Part shown: positions 24,162 through 38,060 of the stretch, in pieces
How the letters are laid out: each line of letters starts with the position of its first letter
Position numbering within the stretch: the stretch's first letter is position 1
NCBI RefSeq assembly: GCF_043290135.1
Contig: NC_134700.1
Location: forward strand, 241,927,088-241,991,087
Length of the DNA: 64,000 nt
Origin: Rhipicephalus microplus
Lineage: Eukaryota > Arthropoda > Arachnida > Ixodida > Ixodidae
Direction: 5' to 3'
The notes under the pieces: model-generated
Told to the model about the DNA's origin: nothing
Seen by the model: only the letters and a program-made list of their open reading frames with translations
Databases searched by the model: none
Position numbers and translations under genes: made by a program

Positions 24162-27100
24162 GTATGGTTTAGCAAATCCAACGAGAGCTGTCAGATCCTG
24201 CGCCATCAATTTACGTCGTTTCACTATAACACAACAGTGTAGGAGGTGCTCCATATCTTTGTAAATGTTCTCTTGGCCTAATTAATCTTTTACCTGTGGC
24301 ATATTTTAAAACACTAAAGATAGAGAGGAGAAAGAGAGCTCCACAGGGAACTAGAGGTTTGCTAACGAAGCTGCAAAATTTTGTCAGAAACTCTTGTGCG
24401 TACAAGAAGAACAAACATTCAAATTCACGCTAAAAACGCAAGCGTGAACTGCAGTGGAAACTGTATTCACTCTAAAAAATTACTTTCAACTTGAAATATT
24501 ACGTCAACCGACAAGTGTTCATACAAAAGGAATGTTTTAAGGCGAAAACCTGTCTCAAGGTCATGTCTCATGTCATGTGAGTTAAGGAAAACATAATGAA
24601 TGCGTGGTAGTTTCGCGTCCCCTTTGCCTTGAGGGTGATCACGTCAGAAAAATAAAATCAAACCTTACGTGAATACGTCCCAGCCGCTGGCGGGGAAGAT
24701 GATGAGAAGCTGTAAGATGGAGCGGACCATCTGCTACGGTAATTCCTGAACCATACGGGCGCGTTCCAGGACGTCCCCAGCGTTCCCTCCCTCTTTTCGC
24801 ACACTTTTTCTGTAGTGAGAGGTAACGCACAGTGCCATGTAGCCACGCACCTTCTCCCTCTATTCGGGGCGAGATCGGGCTAAAGGTGGCAGTAAGGCAG
24901 TTGGCAGCGTGTATACAAATACACGCTAGTGAGTAGTGAGTAAAGCACATTCTGCATTTTATAAGGATGCTCGCCCTGAGTGACACTATTCACGCTTTCA
25001 CTCACGCTTTTGCTGTGTTTTTTGTACGTGGTCAGCTTGTGTTTCACCTGTTACGCACTGCTGTAGCGTGACTGAGCTACCTATTTACCTTTTTGTCATC
25101 TGTATACTACAAAAAGAAAGAAAGAAAGATCGCAGAAAGTCCACATAACTGTGCGATTAGTTCAGTACCACCGTTCGCACTTTATACGCATATCATTTTT
25201 TGTCTCATTCTGTCTACCATGAAATGTGGGACAGTCGATAAGTCTAGTCAAAAAAGCTTAGCGGCTGACAGCGCTTGCGGTACACCGTATTTACCACGTG
25301 TACGCACATGCTATCTTAATGATATTTATGTAAGAGTTCAGCAGAAAGCATTCATACGATAGATTACGTGCATGACAATGCTACAGCAAGGGCCTGGGTA
25401 ATTAAACAAGAATGTTTTTCTTTCCGACAAAAATTACCACTGCCTTCCGTCACTCACTAACAATGCCAAACAAATGCTGAAGACAGCGTAAAAAAACATC
25501 AGTGAAATCATACCACAATATATATAAGGCATGCCAATTGAATTATTTTTCAATGCCTGGTCTCTTAAAAGCGTTCTTAAATCTAAGCACGCGGTTGCGC
25601 ACGGTTATTCTGCTTTAAGTACAGAATAAGTACCGATGTGTCAATTTATGCGATAGTAATATTTCTATGCAGTGGCCCCATGGCTAGATGAACAAAACGA
25701 AGGCTTCTACCATGACCGGTAAACTAGAGTTTCGTAGTTGTTCAACTATCAACAACGTGAAAATGCATGGCCTAGAGCCAGTTTTTTTCCAGCCGAGTCG
25801 CTATAAAATGCTGCATTCACACACCATTTAATAGCCCTCATGTTTGAGAGGATGCCAAAATTATTTGGCGATGTGCTTGAAACAGAAAGCGGCACCCACT
25901 CTAAAATAATTTCACTGTATGACGACAATAAACAGCACTCTCAAAAGTTGCACTCGCCAATGTTATTACAAGGCATTAGCAGCCGAGCAAGACCAAATGC
26001 TTTCGTGCGTTGTTTCAGGCATGCGTAGAGAGAGTTACGTTGAATCACATTGGTAAATTGCGAGTGCTGGGCCGGATAGCGAATGGAGCACGCAGATCCG
26101 AGCGGGATTGCTCTAGCCGAATTTGCGATTGGTACGCGCGCGTCTCGACGGGAGCTGTTGGTGTGCGGAAACCTAGCGAGTGAGCACGAGAGGGTGCGAG
26201 GGAGTGCAAAGCGTTTTCCGGACAATCACCGGAGATTGGATGAAAGGTGGGCGCTTAGAATATGTCACTTGAACTTTCGGTAAAATCCGTCGATTTCGGC
26301 GAAGCGAGAATTCTTGCTCCACGGAGCAATCTATGATCTGCTGTTGCTTGCAATCTGCCATTGAACACACAATTCACGCTGCCAATCCGCCATTGGAATG
26401 TCATTGCTCCGCTCAGAGAAAACAAACTTCATCTGAATTTGTCATTATAATTCCACAATACACTCGTGGTTACATGACCAGACAAACAACACTTTGAGAA
26501 CGTGCATGACGTACGCGCACAAAAAACACGACGTCAAGAAGCTTACAAGAGCAACGTTCAGCCATACATCCGCACAATCGTTTCACTAATGCACAGTTCA
26601 TAAAGGGTGAGGCTGTTTCGGGGACAACAGATAAGCAGAAAGCCTAGCTAGGCTTTCGGCTTGACATTTTCAGAAAGTTCCAAAAGTAATTAGTATTATC
26701 TTTCTTTGTTAAAAAAAGTATAAACGTCCAACGTCTCTGTGCTATCGGGAATGAAACTTGTGAAAGGAATACCCCATGGCTAAATTAACGGGCAAGCATA
26801 ATCTTTTGCACAAAAAGAAGAAGAAGAGATATATACGCCAGTACTCATGGCGTTATCTATCAATACATTCATCTTGCATCTAGTTGCATTTTAATCTTCA
26901 TTTGTTGTTCGTGCTTACGTGTTTTCTCATGTTTGGACTTGAAGACATTTTGCTTGGTTTAAGCATGAAGTCACTAGGTCTGATTTTCTCTTACTCTGAG
27001 TTCTTAAGTTTGTTGTGAAAATATAGGAGGAGGTGCTGTGAGAGCCACAAATAGCTGCGAAAGGTCACAAAGCAAGAATAAAAATTAAAAAAAAAAGAAA

Positions 27101-27840
27101 TCACTTGACAACGTGGTACCCGACCAACCGGCCCGTGGCAACAGGCCCAACGTACGTCACTTCCAAGTTTGCAGGAGACAAATACTTTCACACCGGTCGA
27201 AAGTTTGCTAACCCGTCCTTTCAAGAACCTCGGTTCCCAACCACTTTTCCTTAATGATTCCCGTGTTCCGCTTAGGCTGGCGCTACTACGCATGACTAGC
27301 AGGATGATGAACGTTTGGTTTAAAGAACATTTTCTCTAACTGTAAGTAAAGTTCTACGGTTCCAGAAATGCTGGTTTCGTTTTTGTTCAATCTTGTCTTC
27401 TCAACCTTCTTTTGTCTTTTCTTAACACCCGCCATGAAACGTTAAGTAGGGAACTTAGTGTGCCACGAACATGTCAAAGAAATCTGTCAACGTAGAGAAG
27501 ACCAAGAAATCAGGATGACGCCTAACTAGTGATGACAAATATAACAAAGGACAACCCTTTATTACAGCAAGGCTACCAGGGATATAAAGCAGAAAGCACA
27601 CAAGGAAGGAACCATCACCGACCATCGACGCGGCTGCCGTGGCAGATCGCGTGTGCGTAGATCAGTCGGTCTGGTCGAACATAGCGGAACCCCACAATTA
27701 CGCGCCCTTCATTGATTGCGAACCACTGGAGTCTGGCGAACTGTTCTTATCGACTAAAAATTAGCGTTTCTGCAAAACACCCTTAAATTGTTTTTGTTCC
27801 TCTCGCCAACTGAAACACACCCGGTTCACCCATTCGTATT
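24162..27840. other. Unassigned intergenic DNA
   Basis: No recognisable gene. GC-richer islands at about 24,660-24,900 and 26,060-26,230 have short open frames without known motifs. Either could hide an unrecognised exon or an old repeat. Confidence 0.4.
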
Positions 27841-28180
<340 letters not shown>

Positions 28181-28573
28181 ATTCTATGTTTTATTTTACA
28201 CGTCTCGCTAAAAAAATATTTTTTCTGAATCACTCTATTTATTGAAAAAATTGATTCTCCTTTGCTCTCTTCTATCATTTATTTATTTGGTACCTACATT
28301 GCCATTAGCAGGGATTGCAGCACGAGGGTTCATGCGTTACTTAGTTAAATGTGATTCATTTCGGTACACTAAGCATGGTAAAAGCCATCATTACGTTGTA
28401 TTTCTACAATATTTGAAGAAAAATCATTCCACTTGATCGTGGTCCTACACAAGATTGAATAACAAAAAGCGTCACCTCTTCGTAGAGGTAGACTAAACAG
28501 GACCAGCTGAAAAACGCGACAAGTCGATATCAAAATTTTTTAATAAAGTTCCGACTTTCAGAAAAGTATCCCT
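28181..28573. other. Unassigned DNA
   Basis: AT-rich, with no gene motif. Confidence 0.4.
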
Positions 28574-28800
28574 AATATGATCTTAGGTTTAAGGCCCCAA
28601 AATTACGACATAATTGTGAAACACGCCACAGTGGAAGGCTCCGGCATTTCGACCCTCTGGTGTTCGTTATGGCCCACTGACATCGCAAAGACGGCCCTGC
28701 CGTATTTAACCTCAATCAAAGTGTGGGTGCGGTGGCCGTGATTGAACTTTCAACCTCCGGTTCAGTAACGGAGCACCGTAACCGCCACACCACCGTGGGG
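28574..28800 (-). mobile_element. Diverged tRNA-derived SINE, second Ruka-like subfamily
   Basis: Follows the SINE layout in reverse but with different internal words: GGCTCCGGCATTTCGACCC, GCCCACTGACATCGCA and CAACCTCCGGTTCAGTAACG. The GACATCGCA block marks a subfamily distinct from the copies with GCACCCAAATCTGAG. The head ends in ACCACCGTGG near 28,798. Substitutions are frequent, suggesting an old copy. Confidence 0.75.
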
Positions 28801-30849
28801 GACTTCAGGAAATTCACATTTCTTAACCGTGTTTCCCTATTATAATAATAGTTCATTTATTTGACCAGCCGCCATGCTGGAAAAATCTGAAAAAAAAACA
28901 AAAAAAAACACACTCATTCCACTAGGAAGCAGCTTTTCAAGGACAGCCACTACTAATAGATATTTAAATAAATAAGTACGTACGTCAGGCATACCCACAC
29001 ACAGCTTTGCTCGTCCCAATTTGCTAGTCTGTGGAGATACTCCTGAATTTTTTCACACACCTTGTTATTTTGCGGTGTTATCTCTCTTGAAAGCAATCCT
29101 GTTTGTTAGCATCAATTAACATTGGAATCAAGCTCTGATGCTTCACATGCGAAAGTCTCGACACCATCAGGAGTCAAGTTTATGAGAGAGAATTCTGGAT
29201 ATGTTTGTGCCAACTGGTGTTCTTTACGTAAAGCTGTTGTCATAGTGGTGTTTTTTCATTTTGGCCCCCACCTAAATATATGCGAGACAGCAAAAGAAGT
29301 CCACATCCTCGAGCCTAACAGTGAAACACCTTAGGCGCGAAGCTACCATAGTGGGTGATATTTCGAAACAAGGTAGAAGGAAACAAATTTTTGCTGTTGT
29401 ATCTTTTCGGTGCTATCAAAGTGAGAGAAAAAACTGAGACAAAAATAACAATAAAGATTTAGACTATACTTCAAAGGGAAAGAAAGGAAACTGTAATATT
29501 GCCAACCTAATTCTCTTTCTTTTCTTGTTTCTCTCAGTTATATCTCGCCTTGGGTGTGTAAAAACTGCCGAGAGTAAACACAAGGTGTTTGCGCTCAAGC
29601 GCTAACACGCGCACAAACGCACCCGCACCAAGACGCAAACCGAGCACACAGTCACGCAAGCATTCACACCGAGATAGATACAGAAAGACAGGAGGAATGA
29701 GTGCGTGGTATGTTTTTTTTTCTTTGCCACACTTTCGAGTTCAACGTTACCAAGGTTGAACCACCGGGTTTACTTTTCTAGCTTTGCCTTTTCTTCTGTG
29801 TCCTCTCGGTGTTCTTGTAGGCCACTCCTTCAGCAAAAAGTGGAGATATATCTTGTTCCGTCAAAAACGCAACCATGCTCTCATAAGGGGCAATGTAGTC
29901 GTATAAACCCCAAAGACAAATTTTTCTCTGGTATTTAGCATACGGTCTCATTTATTCCCAACATGAAAGGATAAAAAAGCGTGGTATTAAGATAAGGTAT
30001 CATACACAATGACAGCCACCGTTCAGTATGAGAAACTGTAATGTTGCCTTGATGTACTCATGAGCCTTGTCTTCTTTGTTCGTTATAGTCGACACTATCT
30101 CGTGCTTCCTGTATACGATTTTATTTTACAAAATGAAACCCAGTGTACAATGGTATACCTCTGCGTAATCTGGTATTTGTTCTATAGACCAGATAATAAA
30201 ATTTTTTCTCTTTTGACTCGTGGTTCATGTTTATTAGTGTCGTTTTTTTAAACGGCGGTGCTGTTTATTCTGATTGTTCTTGTGCGCATAGCTGACATAT
30301 AACCATAGTTATCATGAACCAGCACGAACCGCCTTTGTCTTTTCCTAACTGCTCATCGTATTTTTTTTTTTTGTCTTCTGCTTCGCTCCCAGAATATGTG
30401 AGTTGATTCGTCCAACGTGGCATTCATTGCATGTGATGGATGAGAAAATGAGTACAGGTAGAGTGAAACAAAAAGAGAAAGTGAGAGAGGAACAAAGATA
30501 GAAAATATAAGAATGTTTGTGGAAAAAAAAATACTCCTGGCTAAGTGAAATTTCAATCCACGTACCTACAAACCAATGTCGAGTGTCGTACCCACTCGCC
30601 TATGGAGGCACGTTAGGTCAGATTAATGGCCTTGTCTAGGCTAGTTTAACATGGGGGTGCAATCAGAAAGTGAGTTTGAAGGTGAGGAGGAGAGAAAAGA
30701 AGAGATTGAGTAAAGTATACCATAAAAAAGAGAGAGAAAGATGGAGAATGAAGACAGAAAAAAACGGAACAAGAGAAAAGCAAAAAAAAACGAAAGAGTA
30801 AGAAAGAAATAAAGTACGGAGTAAAAGTTGAAACAAAGAGAGCCTGCAC
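28801..30849. other. Unassigned intergenic DNA
   Basis: No gene recognised. A GGCGCGAAGCTACC word at 29,334-29,347, read on the minus strand, has the same GC-TTC-GC hairpin pattern as other repeat termini. A purine-rich tract of GAGA/AAAG words lies at about 30,660-30,845. Confidence 0.4.
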
Positions 30850-31740
30850 TGAAGACGCCGAACACTAACAGCAAAAGCTGGAAGAGCGTCCTTTCCAGAG
30901 CCTTTTATACCTACTCTTGGGGTAACTAATACAAGTACACATGCAAGGAACCATTTACGCCATAAACCGCGTTGATTTCCATGAAGTAGTGAAGCACCAA
31001 CTAGGTCATTATTCGTTATACTGCGGATAAGTGCTGCACACACTTAAGACATTGTGTGCACTTTTTGCTGCGGCTGATTACGATGAAGAAAAACAGCCAT
31101 TAGACGGCCATAAAAGATGGAGCTAACGGAAACTCAATCAACAAACTATTTTCTTGCGTTAAGGACTCAGTCGGATTCAGGCTCACCGATATTATTGTCA
31201 ACCAGACTCACTCGAACTCTGACTCATGAAAATTTTCTTGAAACGTGTACTCACTTGGATTGAAAATAACATAAACATACTATTCACCAAGACTCACTCT
31301 GTCTACCTGTCCCAGCCCGATCTTAATTTGGGTGAGTCGACTCATGATTAAGTTTACTGATATATGCCGACCCATGCGACTTCGCCGACCTTTCATTACG
31401 GCTAATCTTTTTATAATTTGTTGGAAGCAGGCAACAGCCCACTCGTTGCGCAATTCGCATTGTGTGACGCACCTGATTGTTTATTTGCTCTTCTGCAATG
31501 CCATATTCGAGCAAGCAACAGCCCAGCAGGGAACACGGTACCTTGCTTGACATGACACATTTATTTATTGTTTTTGCGAAGAAGTGTAAACATCAGTGTG
31601 GCTTTTTGATTGAGTACTGAAATACAGTAAAGTGCCCGCGTTCAAATCTCACCTTTTTCTAGACATTTTTAATTAAATATTTGTCATTTTTCGTGATGGC
31701 AGTTATGGACACCAGCGTTTACGGCAGCGCATATACGGCG
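30850..31740 (+). repeat. Composite dispersed repeat, copy B (diverged)
   Basis: Shares, in order, the words of the 59.2-kb repeat: AGCAAAAGCTGGAAGAGCG, CCTTTCCAGAGCCTTTT, AAGTACAC, later GCCCACTCGTTGCG and ATTCGCATTGTG. It ends with a B-box-like GTTCAAATCTC (about 31,641) and a GTTATGGACACC tail (about 31,702). About 250 bp near 31,100-31,330 has no counterpart at 59 kb. Confidence 0.6.
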
Positions 31741-31759
31741 ATAAGGGTCTCACGTACCA

Positions 31760-31910
31760 TGCTTGATTGATATGTGGGGTTTACCGTCCCCAAACCACCA
31801 TATGAATATGAGAGACGTTATTGTGGAGGGCTCCGGAAATTTCGACCACCTGGGGTTCTTTAACGTGCACCCAAATTTGAGCACATGGGCCTACAACACT
31901 TCCGCCTCCA
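31760..31910 (-). mobile_element. 5'-truncated Ruka-type SINE
   Basis: The reverse SINE tail and body are present up to TTCCGCCTCCA, and the tRNA-like head is missing. TCTCACGTACCA to the left (31,748-31,759) and TCTTACGTGCCA to the right (from 31,911) match at 10 of 12 positions and may be an old target-site duplication. Confidence 0.85.
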
Positions 31911-32129
31911 TCTTACGTGCCACCCCTGTCACCAGACCTACGGTAGAAAACACAACATGGCTGCTTACACATAGCTACAGGTGGCTGGCAGCAAAGAATA
32001 ACTGTCACCTCCAACGGTAACTGTCACCCAGGTTGACGTCATTGCTTCACCTTGGCAAGCGAGAATGAGGACATAAAAGCTGATCCATTGTGAGAGTTGC
32101 TAATGCTTGATTATGTTATTGGCCCATGT

Positions 32130-32255
32130 TTGTAAACAAGTCTGAGTTATTTTTTGATTTCTCACAATTGGTGTTACAGACACCGGTGGCGGCTGCGGAC
32201 AGCAACCCACTGCCATTACCGCTGAAATCTGATAACAGCTTTCACTGTAAAATTG
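32130..32255 (+). repeat. Tail fragment of the second SINE family
   Basis: GTTACAGACACCGGTGGCGG, followed by CAGCTTTCACTGTAAAA, matches the end of the SINE at 59.7-59.9 kb. The head is not recognisable here. Confidence 0.6.
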
Positions 32256-32695
32256 AGAGTTGAGAGCAAAAGAAATGAAAAAATGGAAAGAAGGTTGCTT
32301 TGTAAGGTCACGCGAGATGCAATAGAAAAATAAAAATAAATAGAAACAGAAAACACCTACCAAAAGCCGCCTTCCTTTCCGGCTTGACACCCCTAGTGCG
32401 ACAGTACCTTGATATTACCAGCGGAGCGATATAAGCCAGCCGCAAAAACTTCGGCCTGTACAAATGTGTGCAGAACTATCATCATAAACTGGTATATGCC
32501 CCAAAAAACAAGCAAATTGTGCTGAATTCGCTTAGAATTAAAAAAAGGCAGCATACATAAAAAAAAAGATTTTTATAGAGACATAACTATTTACAAAAAC
32601 CAGATAATGATTCAGCGTACAGCGAGAGAAAACTTGGAAACTGAGGAGACAATGACGGTTGTGAGGAGACACCGAAGTATTGAAAGTCCTACGCG
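32256..32695. other. Unassigned DNA
   Basis: AT-rich, with no gene motif. Confidence 0.4.
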
Positions 32696-32711
32696 AACGA
32701 CGACGTGGTCG

Positions 32712-32955
32712 ATATTGATTGATATGTGGAAGTCAACGTTCTAGAACGACCACATGATTATCAGAGACGCCGTAGTGGAGGGGTCCCAGAAATTTTGATC
32801 TTCTGGGGTTCTTTAATGTGCACCCAAATCTGATCACACGGGCATAGAACATTTTCGCCGCCATCGAAAATGCAGCCGCCGCAGCCAGGGATTCTATCCC
32901 GTGACCTGCGGGTCTACAGCCGAGTACCTTAGCTATTAGACCACCACGGTGAAGC
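32712..32955 (-). mobile_element. Near-full-length Ruka-type SINE with 16-bp target-site duplication
   Basis: The full SINE layout in reverse, with many substitutions (for example TCAACGTTCTAGAACGACC for the usual tail). The flanks are AACGACGACGTGGTCG (32,696-32,711) and AACGACGACATGGTCG (32,956-32,971), differing at one position. The A-box region (TTAGCTATTAGACCACC) remains close to consensus. Confidence 0.9.
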
Positions 32956-32971
32956 AACGACGACATGGTCG

Positions 32972-34122
32972 TAGATCTACATTGGAGGTGCGGATCGTGT
33001 ATTTGAGCATTTGCACCTCCTATAGATCGGCGGGGACGCCATTGTTGCTAGCATCACCTTGCTAAAGCCTAGCAGAAACCGGCAAGCAATACAAATAAGC
33101 TCCAGAATCATCCAGCTTCACGGATTCAAACCTTGCGTGACTCAGTGCAATTTCCGACATTTATTCTTCTATCATATTCTAGTATTGTCTTGCTAAGCTA
33201 GAGCGTTGTTTTTTTTTTTTTGCTGTTTCATCATAAGCTCCAATTAATTAAAAGCTTATGCACCAACTCACCAATCGACTCATTGGATGCAGACCGATCT
33301 TTTCTATGAAAGCTTAGAAGGATAAGACGCAAAGCTATATTGATTATCTTCTACAGCTGATCTTGTAGATATATTAGCTTTTAAACAGGTTCTTCAGTTT
33401 ACGTGGAGTGACTCTGGCCTAAATATTACTATGAGCAAGCAGTCTCCCACCTCCAACACTTTTTTTCTCCGATCAGTATTGTCAAGTTTCTCCACATCAC
33501 CTCTCGGTCTCTTTCACTTCCTTCATTCTCCTCACTTGCATCAGAAGATAAAGACATTAGGCCGCATCTGTTGATGGCGAACGTAAATTTCAGATGTCTT
33601 TGCAAAGAAAATCACTATACAGCAGCCTAAGTGTGTGGCAGAACACTTTGCAAGGTTGGAAACGGCCCGGAAAATTCTCTAGTTCAGCACGTCAGCTTCT
33701 TCATGGGCGTGCATTAATTAAAACCTCCGACAACTCCAAGATTTCTAGGCTTCTCACTCAAGCACAATTCGCGGGAAAGGGGTGCCATTGCAGCCAGAAC
33801 TATCAGAGCCTGGGTACTTATCAGTGATTTTTCTGCCTTTTTTATATTTAAGCCCAACTCAAGCATATCTCTGATTTTTTTTTTTTTCAGGCGCTTAAAT
33901 TGGAAGCCGAAGTTACACTTCTTTATGTCTTTGGAGTACCAAGTGCATTTCTTGGCATGCAAACAATGATAGTCTTAGGGTAGAAAGCGACAAACACAGA
34001 AGAACTGGTCTATGTTGGAACGGTGATAATGTTATTGAACCATGCTTACACGAGAACTCACTTTCTAATTTGGATTAGTACATTTCTTTGTTTTGTAGTT
34101 TATAATTTCGCCTGCGTGAATA
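32972..34122. other. Unassigned intergenic DNA
   Basis: No gene motif. Contains short T-runs near 33,209 and 33,881. Confidence 0.4.
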
Positions 34123-34125
34123 ATG

Positions 34126-34215
<90 letters not shown>
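34123..34215. repeat. (AAT)n microsatellite
   Basis: About 30 trinucleotide units, almost uninterrupted. Its translation as poly-Asn is an artefact. Confidence 0.97.
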
Positions 34216-37200
34216 GTAACAAGGAATTTTATATAAACTGATTACTCAAGGTGTTGTCTGGAACGAGTACGGAGCTACATTCGAAGCGGGATGTTCGTAC
34301 GTGGCAAGACATACGAGATGCTCGCCAATTGTGTCGTGTGTTTTAGGTGACAGGCACCTCATGGGCACGGCTTCTCGGCGTCTTGTGCAGTCACAGTGTG
34401 TCATGCAGTCAAGGTCCACCGTAAAGCTAACTTCACGGGATGACTGCATCCTATCATGCCATCACGAGGACATAAGGACAACAAAATTTGTGGCGCAATC
34501 ATGGCAAGAACATGACACGTCAAAAACCTGAATGTCTCGCCTTGTCAGCTTCTAATGACGTCGTGGAATGTCACGTAGTCGTAGTTTATCACAAAACAGG
34601 TATGAGCCATCAAATGAAAACGGCAACAGTAAGTCCAACGGATAGCCGACGAAGTTAGTCGAGCCAGAACACCCTTACCTATGCACGTCGTAGAGAACTG
34701 TAACCGTGCATGTAGGGAAGAATAACAAAGCGATCGCATGCTTCGCTCCCACCCAGGTATTACGTTAGGGGAGCTCAAACACTCTTCTCTACAATTTTCG
34801 GTCCTTTCCAGTTTACTGTGAACATCTCACCGAAGCAACACGACATATTTGGATGTCGCTGTCGTAACGGAGAAAGTGTACGTAACCACATTACTTAGGG
34901 CTACGATAATGTAATATTACTGTGAAACCACGACAAATCACTGAATACTAGTACGTAGAGCATAAGAAATAATAATAGACCTCGTGATTTTACAACAGTT
35001 ACTGGGTCATATGAAACTAGTAACATCAATGTGTAACATGCCTACATCCCAACTAAGCCACTGAGAGCACAGGCTCTAGGATCTCAGAGACTGCTAGTGA
35101 ATGCATGTTTGCTAAAACGGTCTGATTTAAGGTGAGATAACGTGAAGTTAGTGTTCATTTACATGCTACTGTGCACAGAATATTGTTCCTATGTGCCACT
35201 GTTATGATTCGATGAAGGACAAGTACTCATATTTCACCTCACTCAACTCATTAACGGGCTAATTTCACACTAAGTTGCGCTTATACTGACGTTTGATTAG
35301 CCGAGTAACATCTTTTTACAACTGTTAAATTATCTTCAGACAGTCAACACAATATCATACGTTGTACATAACCTTCTATAAACGTATACCCGTATCTGTG
35401 TACGTAGATTCTCTGTGAATGTACCTGCTTGCGCGCTTGCGAGGCCTCTGTAGAAGGAAAAATATGGAAGCTTAGAGCAGCGTTATTTTGTGAAAATGTA
35501 AACTTAGCCATGCACAGTAAAAAAGAAGAATGTTGAGATGTACATCTTTATTTCTGCCGGTGTTGACAGGGTGCTGAGAAAGGCGAAATTACATATGGAC
35601 CTCTCTTAAAACTGAAGGCCCCAGATGTTGTTCCCGTTTCAGTACACCTAATCTGTTCCCCCCCCCCCCCCCCACGTGCGCAGAATGCCGTTGTAGATTG
35701 GGTCGTCGTATCCTCAATGAGGAAAACAAGCCCTTTTCACGCCTAGCACAAAATAAAAACGAATAGATGATAAATTTCCTCGTTTTCGCCATTAAAACAG
35801 AAGGCCTATGTCGCTAGCGAATTTCGGAAATGTTTCATCACAAACATGGTTTTATGCCTTACTGGATTTATCTGTGAATATCGCCATAGCAATTTTTACT
35901 GACAGGTATCAGAAAAAAAACTTTTTGTGACCCACTAAAATCGTGTTGCTATGGGTTCCGTGCACTGATGACTATACCTCACTGTCCTAACTGTCATATT
36001 TGTTCTGCTATTTAATCTTTCATTACTAAGAATCAATAATGTTTATGGCACGCCCAACCTGAGCTCAGCTTTACGCAGCTACTCATGTTTTCAATTATTT
36101 ATTATCGCTGTTTTCCAGCCTAACGAAAAAGCGGGGCGAAAATCGGAACTTCACTTTTACGCAAAGATATGGCAACTGAAAGCTAGAGTTCCCGTTGTGC
36201 AATAATTCGACCATAATTACAGCGTCATGCTGCGTGACAGGCACTAGACTGGCTTACTTTTCCCGTGTAATGGGAATAATTTAATATAATATTTAAGGAT
36301 TCAAAAGTAGTGAACATTCATGCTACCACCTTATATTATTACTTGAGAAAAACAAGCGTACACTTGCTCACACAGAACTTCCCCTGTATATTCTAAGCAT
36401 TTTTTCACATGTTGAAGTTTCGATATTCACTTTGCTTTTAAAATATACGCTGCAACCAGTTAATTATAGAACATTCATGGTTAAATTTGCTATCCAAAAT
36501 TCTTAATTAGCTAGACGTTCTCAAATGACTGTACTAACTATAGGTTATCAAGCGCGTATGCAGAAAGGGTGTTAAGAAGCAACAGAATGGTTAGTGAAGT
36601 GTGGTTAGTCTCGACCAAACATAAAAAACAGCTAAAGACTTTTCGTATTATAAATAGAATCTGAATTATGCTTTGACCCAATACGAGACATTCGATTGAA
36701 GTGTACTTGCTGAGAAAGAAAAACAGAAAAAAAAAAGGTGGACGAGCTCGCAGTGGTGTAGGTAATACATGCCCTGGAGCGATGGCACTGTTTACCATTT
36801 CACGTGTATGTAGTAGATGTATATCTAACGTCACATATCTGCATATATGCAGTGATGTTCAACATTATTTACTTGCTTTAATTAATTTTGAAATATGAGA
36901 AAGTTAAGACGTGCTGTCTCAATAAACAGCTGAATGGTTGAATATAAATTTTAAGATAATTAATTTTTATACTGGAATAGCATAGTAGATTATACTTCTC
37001 ACAAACCAATAAATAAACTATGTACTTTCCCAAACTCTCTAATACACAAAACTTACCTATTCATAAAATAACACTCGTTAGCCAAACACATAACACCTTA
37101 TCACGTTAAAGTAAGCACGTACGGCACGTCGTACAAGTTCGTCTTCTGGTGACGACGTACTCGTAAACAGCATTTGCGTATATTCAGTGCTTCTAAGCGA

Positions 37201-37762
37201 ATACTCGTCACACGTATTCATTTTCAGATACCAGATCACCTAAACACACCATTTTTCTTAATGGTGAGCTGCGGGTATATGCCCGCAAGGAATGTTTGCG
37301 CAGAGTGTAACCAAATGGGAAATAAATGTTTCTCGAGCAAAGGTGATATTTGATTACGCGAGGATAAGGATATTAGGCACATGGACATTCAATAATGCAT
37401 CAGCCTAGGAGGCAACATCTCTCGCTTTGATATGCACATTGTGAAACCTGGTGAGCTGATGTAAACGCTGCCACGTCATGGCATGCTCTTGCTATTGTTA
37501 ATGAACTTGTTATCACCAAATTTATGCTTACAGTACAGATTGAACAATGCAAACAGAGCTGTGAATGCACCGGGCCCGTCAACACAACCGTAGTCTTCCA
37601 CACTTCAGCTACGCTTCTATGAGCTAAATTGGCCACGGGCAAACGCGCCTGAGAAATTAAAGTCAATCTAGTAGTATGCGCTGTTTAACACAAGGAGAGC
37701 GCTGATGGCTCGTTTTCTCTAATGATTCTGTGTGCAATAAATGAATAATATTAACAGCTGAG
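34216..37762. other. Unassigned intergenic DNA
   Basis: No protein, RNA gene or clear dispersed repeat recognised over about 3.5 kb. One C16 run lies at 35,658-35,673. Confidence 0.45.
35658..35673. repeat. Poly-C run (C16)
   Basis: Sixteen consecutive C followed by ACGTGCGCAG. Confidence 0.9.
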
Positions 37763-38060
37763 AGAAAGAGAGAGAGAGATGGTATGAAGAAAGGCAGGGA
37801 GGTTAAATGGAAAGCAATTATACAGTTTGCTACCTTGCACTGGGGAAGGGGTAAGTGGAGACAGAAAAGTAAAAAAGAGGCAATGAGGGAAAGGAAGTAG
37901 AGAATGACAAGCTGAAGTTCCCATATAAATACAAGGAGAAAAGATACCGAAGTAGCAAAAGAGCAGCGAGTGCAACGTGGTAGGAGCTGTTTTAGTACAT
38001 AAGACCAAATTAGCCGGTCAAATGGTGACGTCGAAGGGTCTGTGATTGATATCACTGCGG
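37763..38060 (-). mobile_element. 3' end of an I-group LINE, strongly 5'-truncated
   Basis: GGCAGGGAGGTTAAATGGAAAGC and TTTGCTACCTTGCACTGGGGAAGGGG on the plus strand parallel the 3' UTR termini of the LINEs at 6.5 and 52.2 kb. Beyond this the sequence does not match either ORF2 end, so it is probably a related subfamily or only 3' UTR. The 5' boundary is estimated. Confidence 0.6.
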
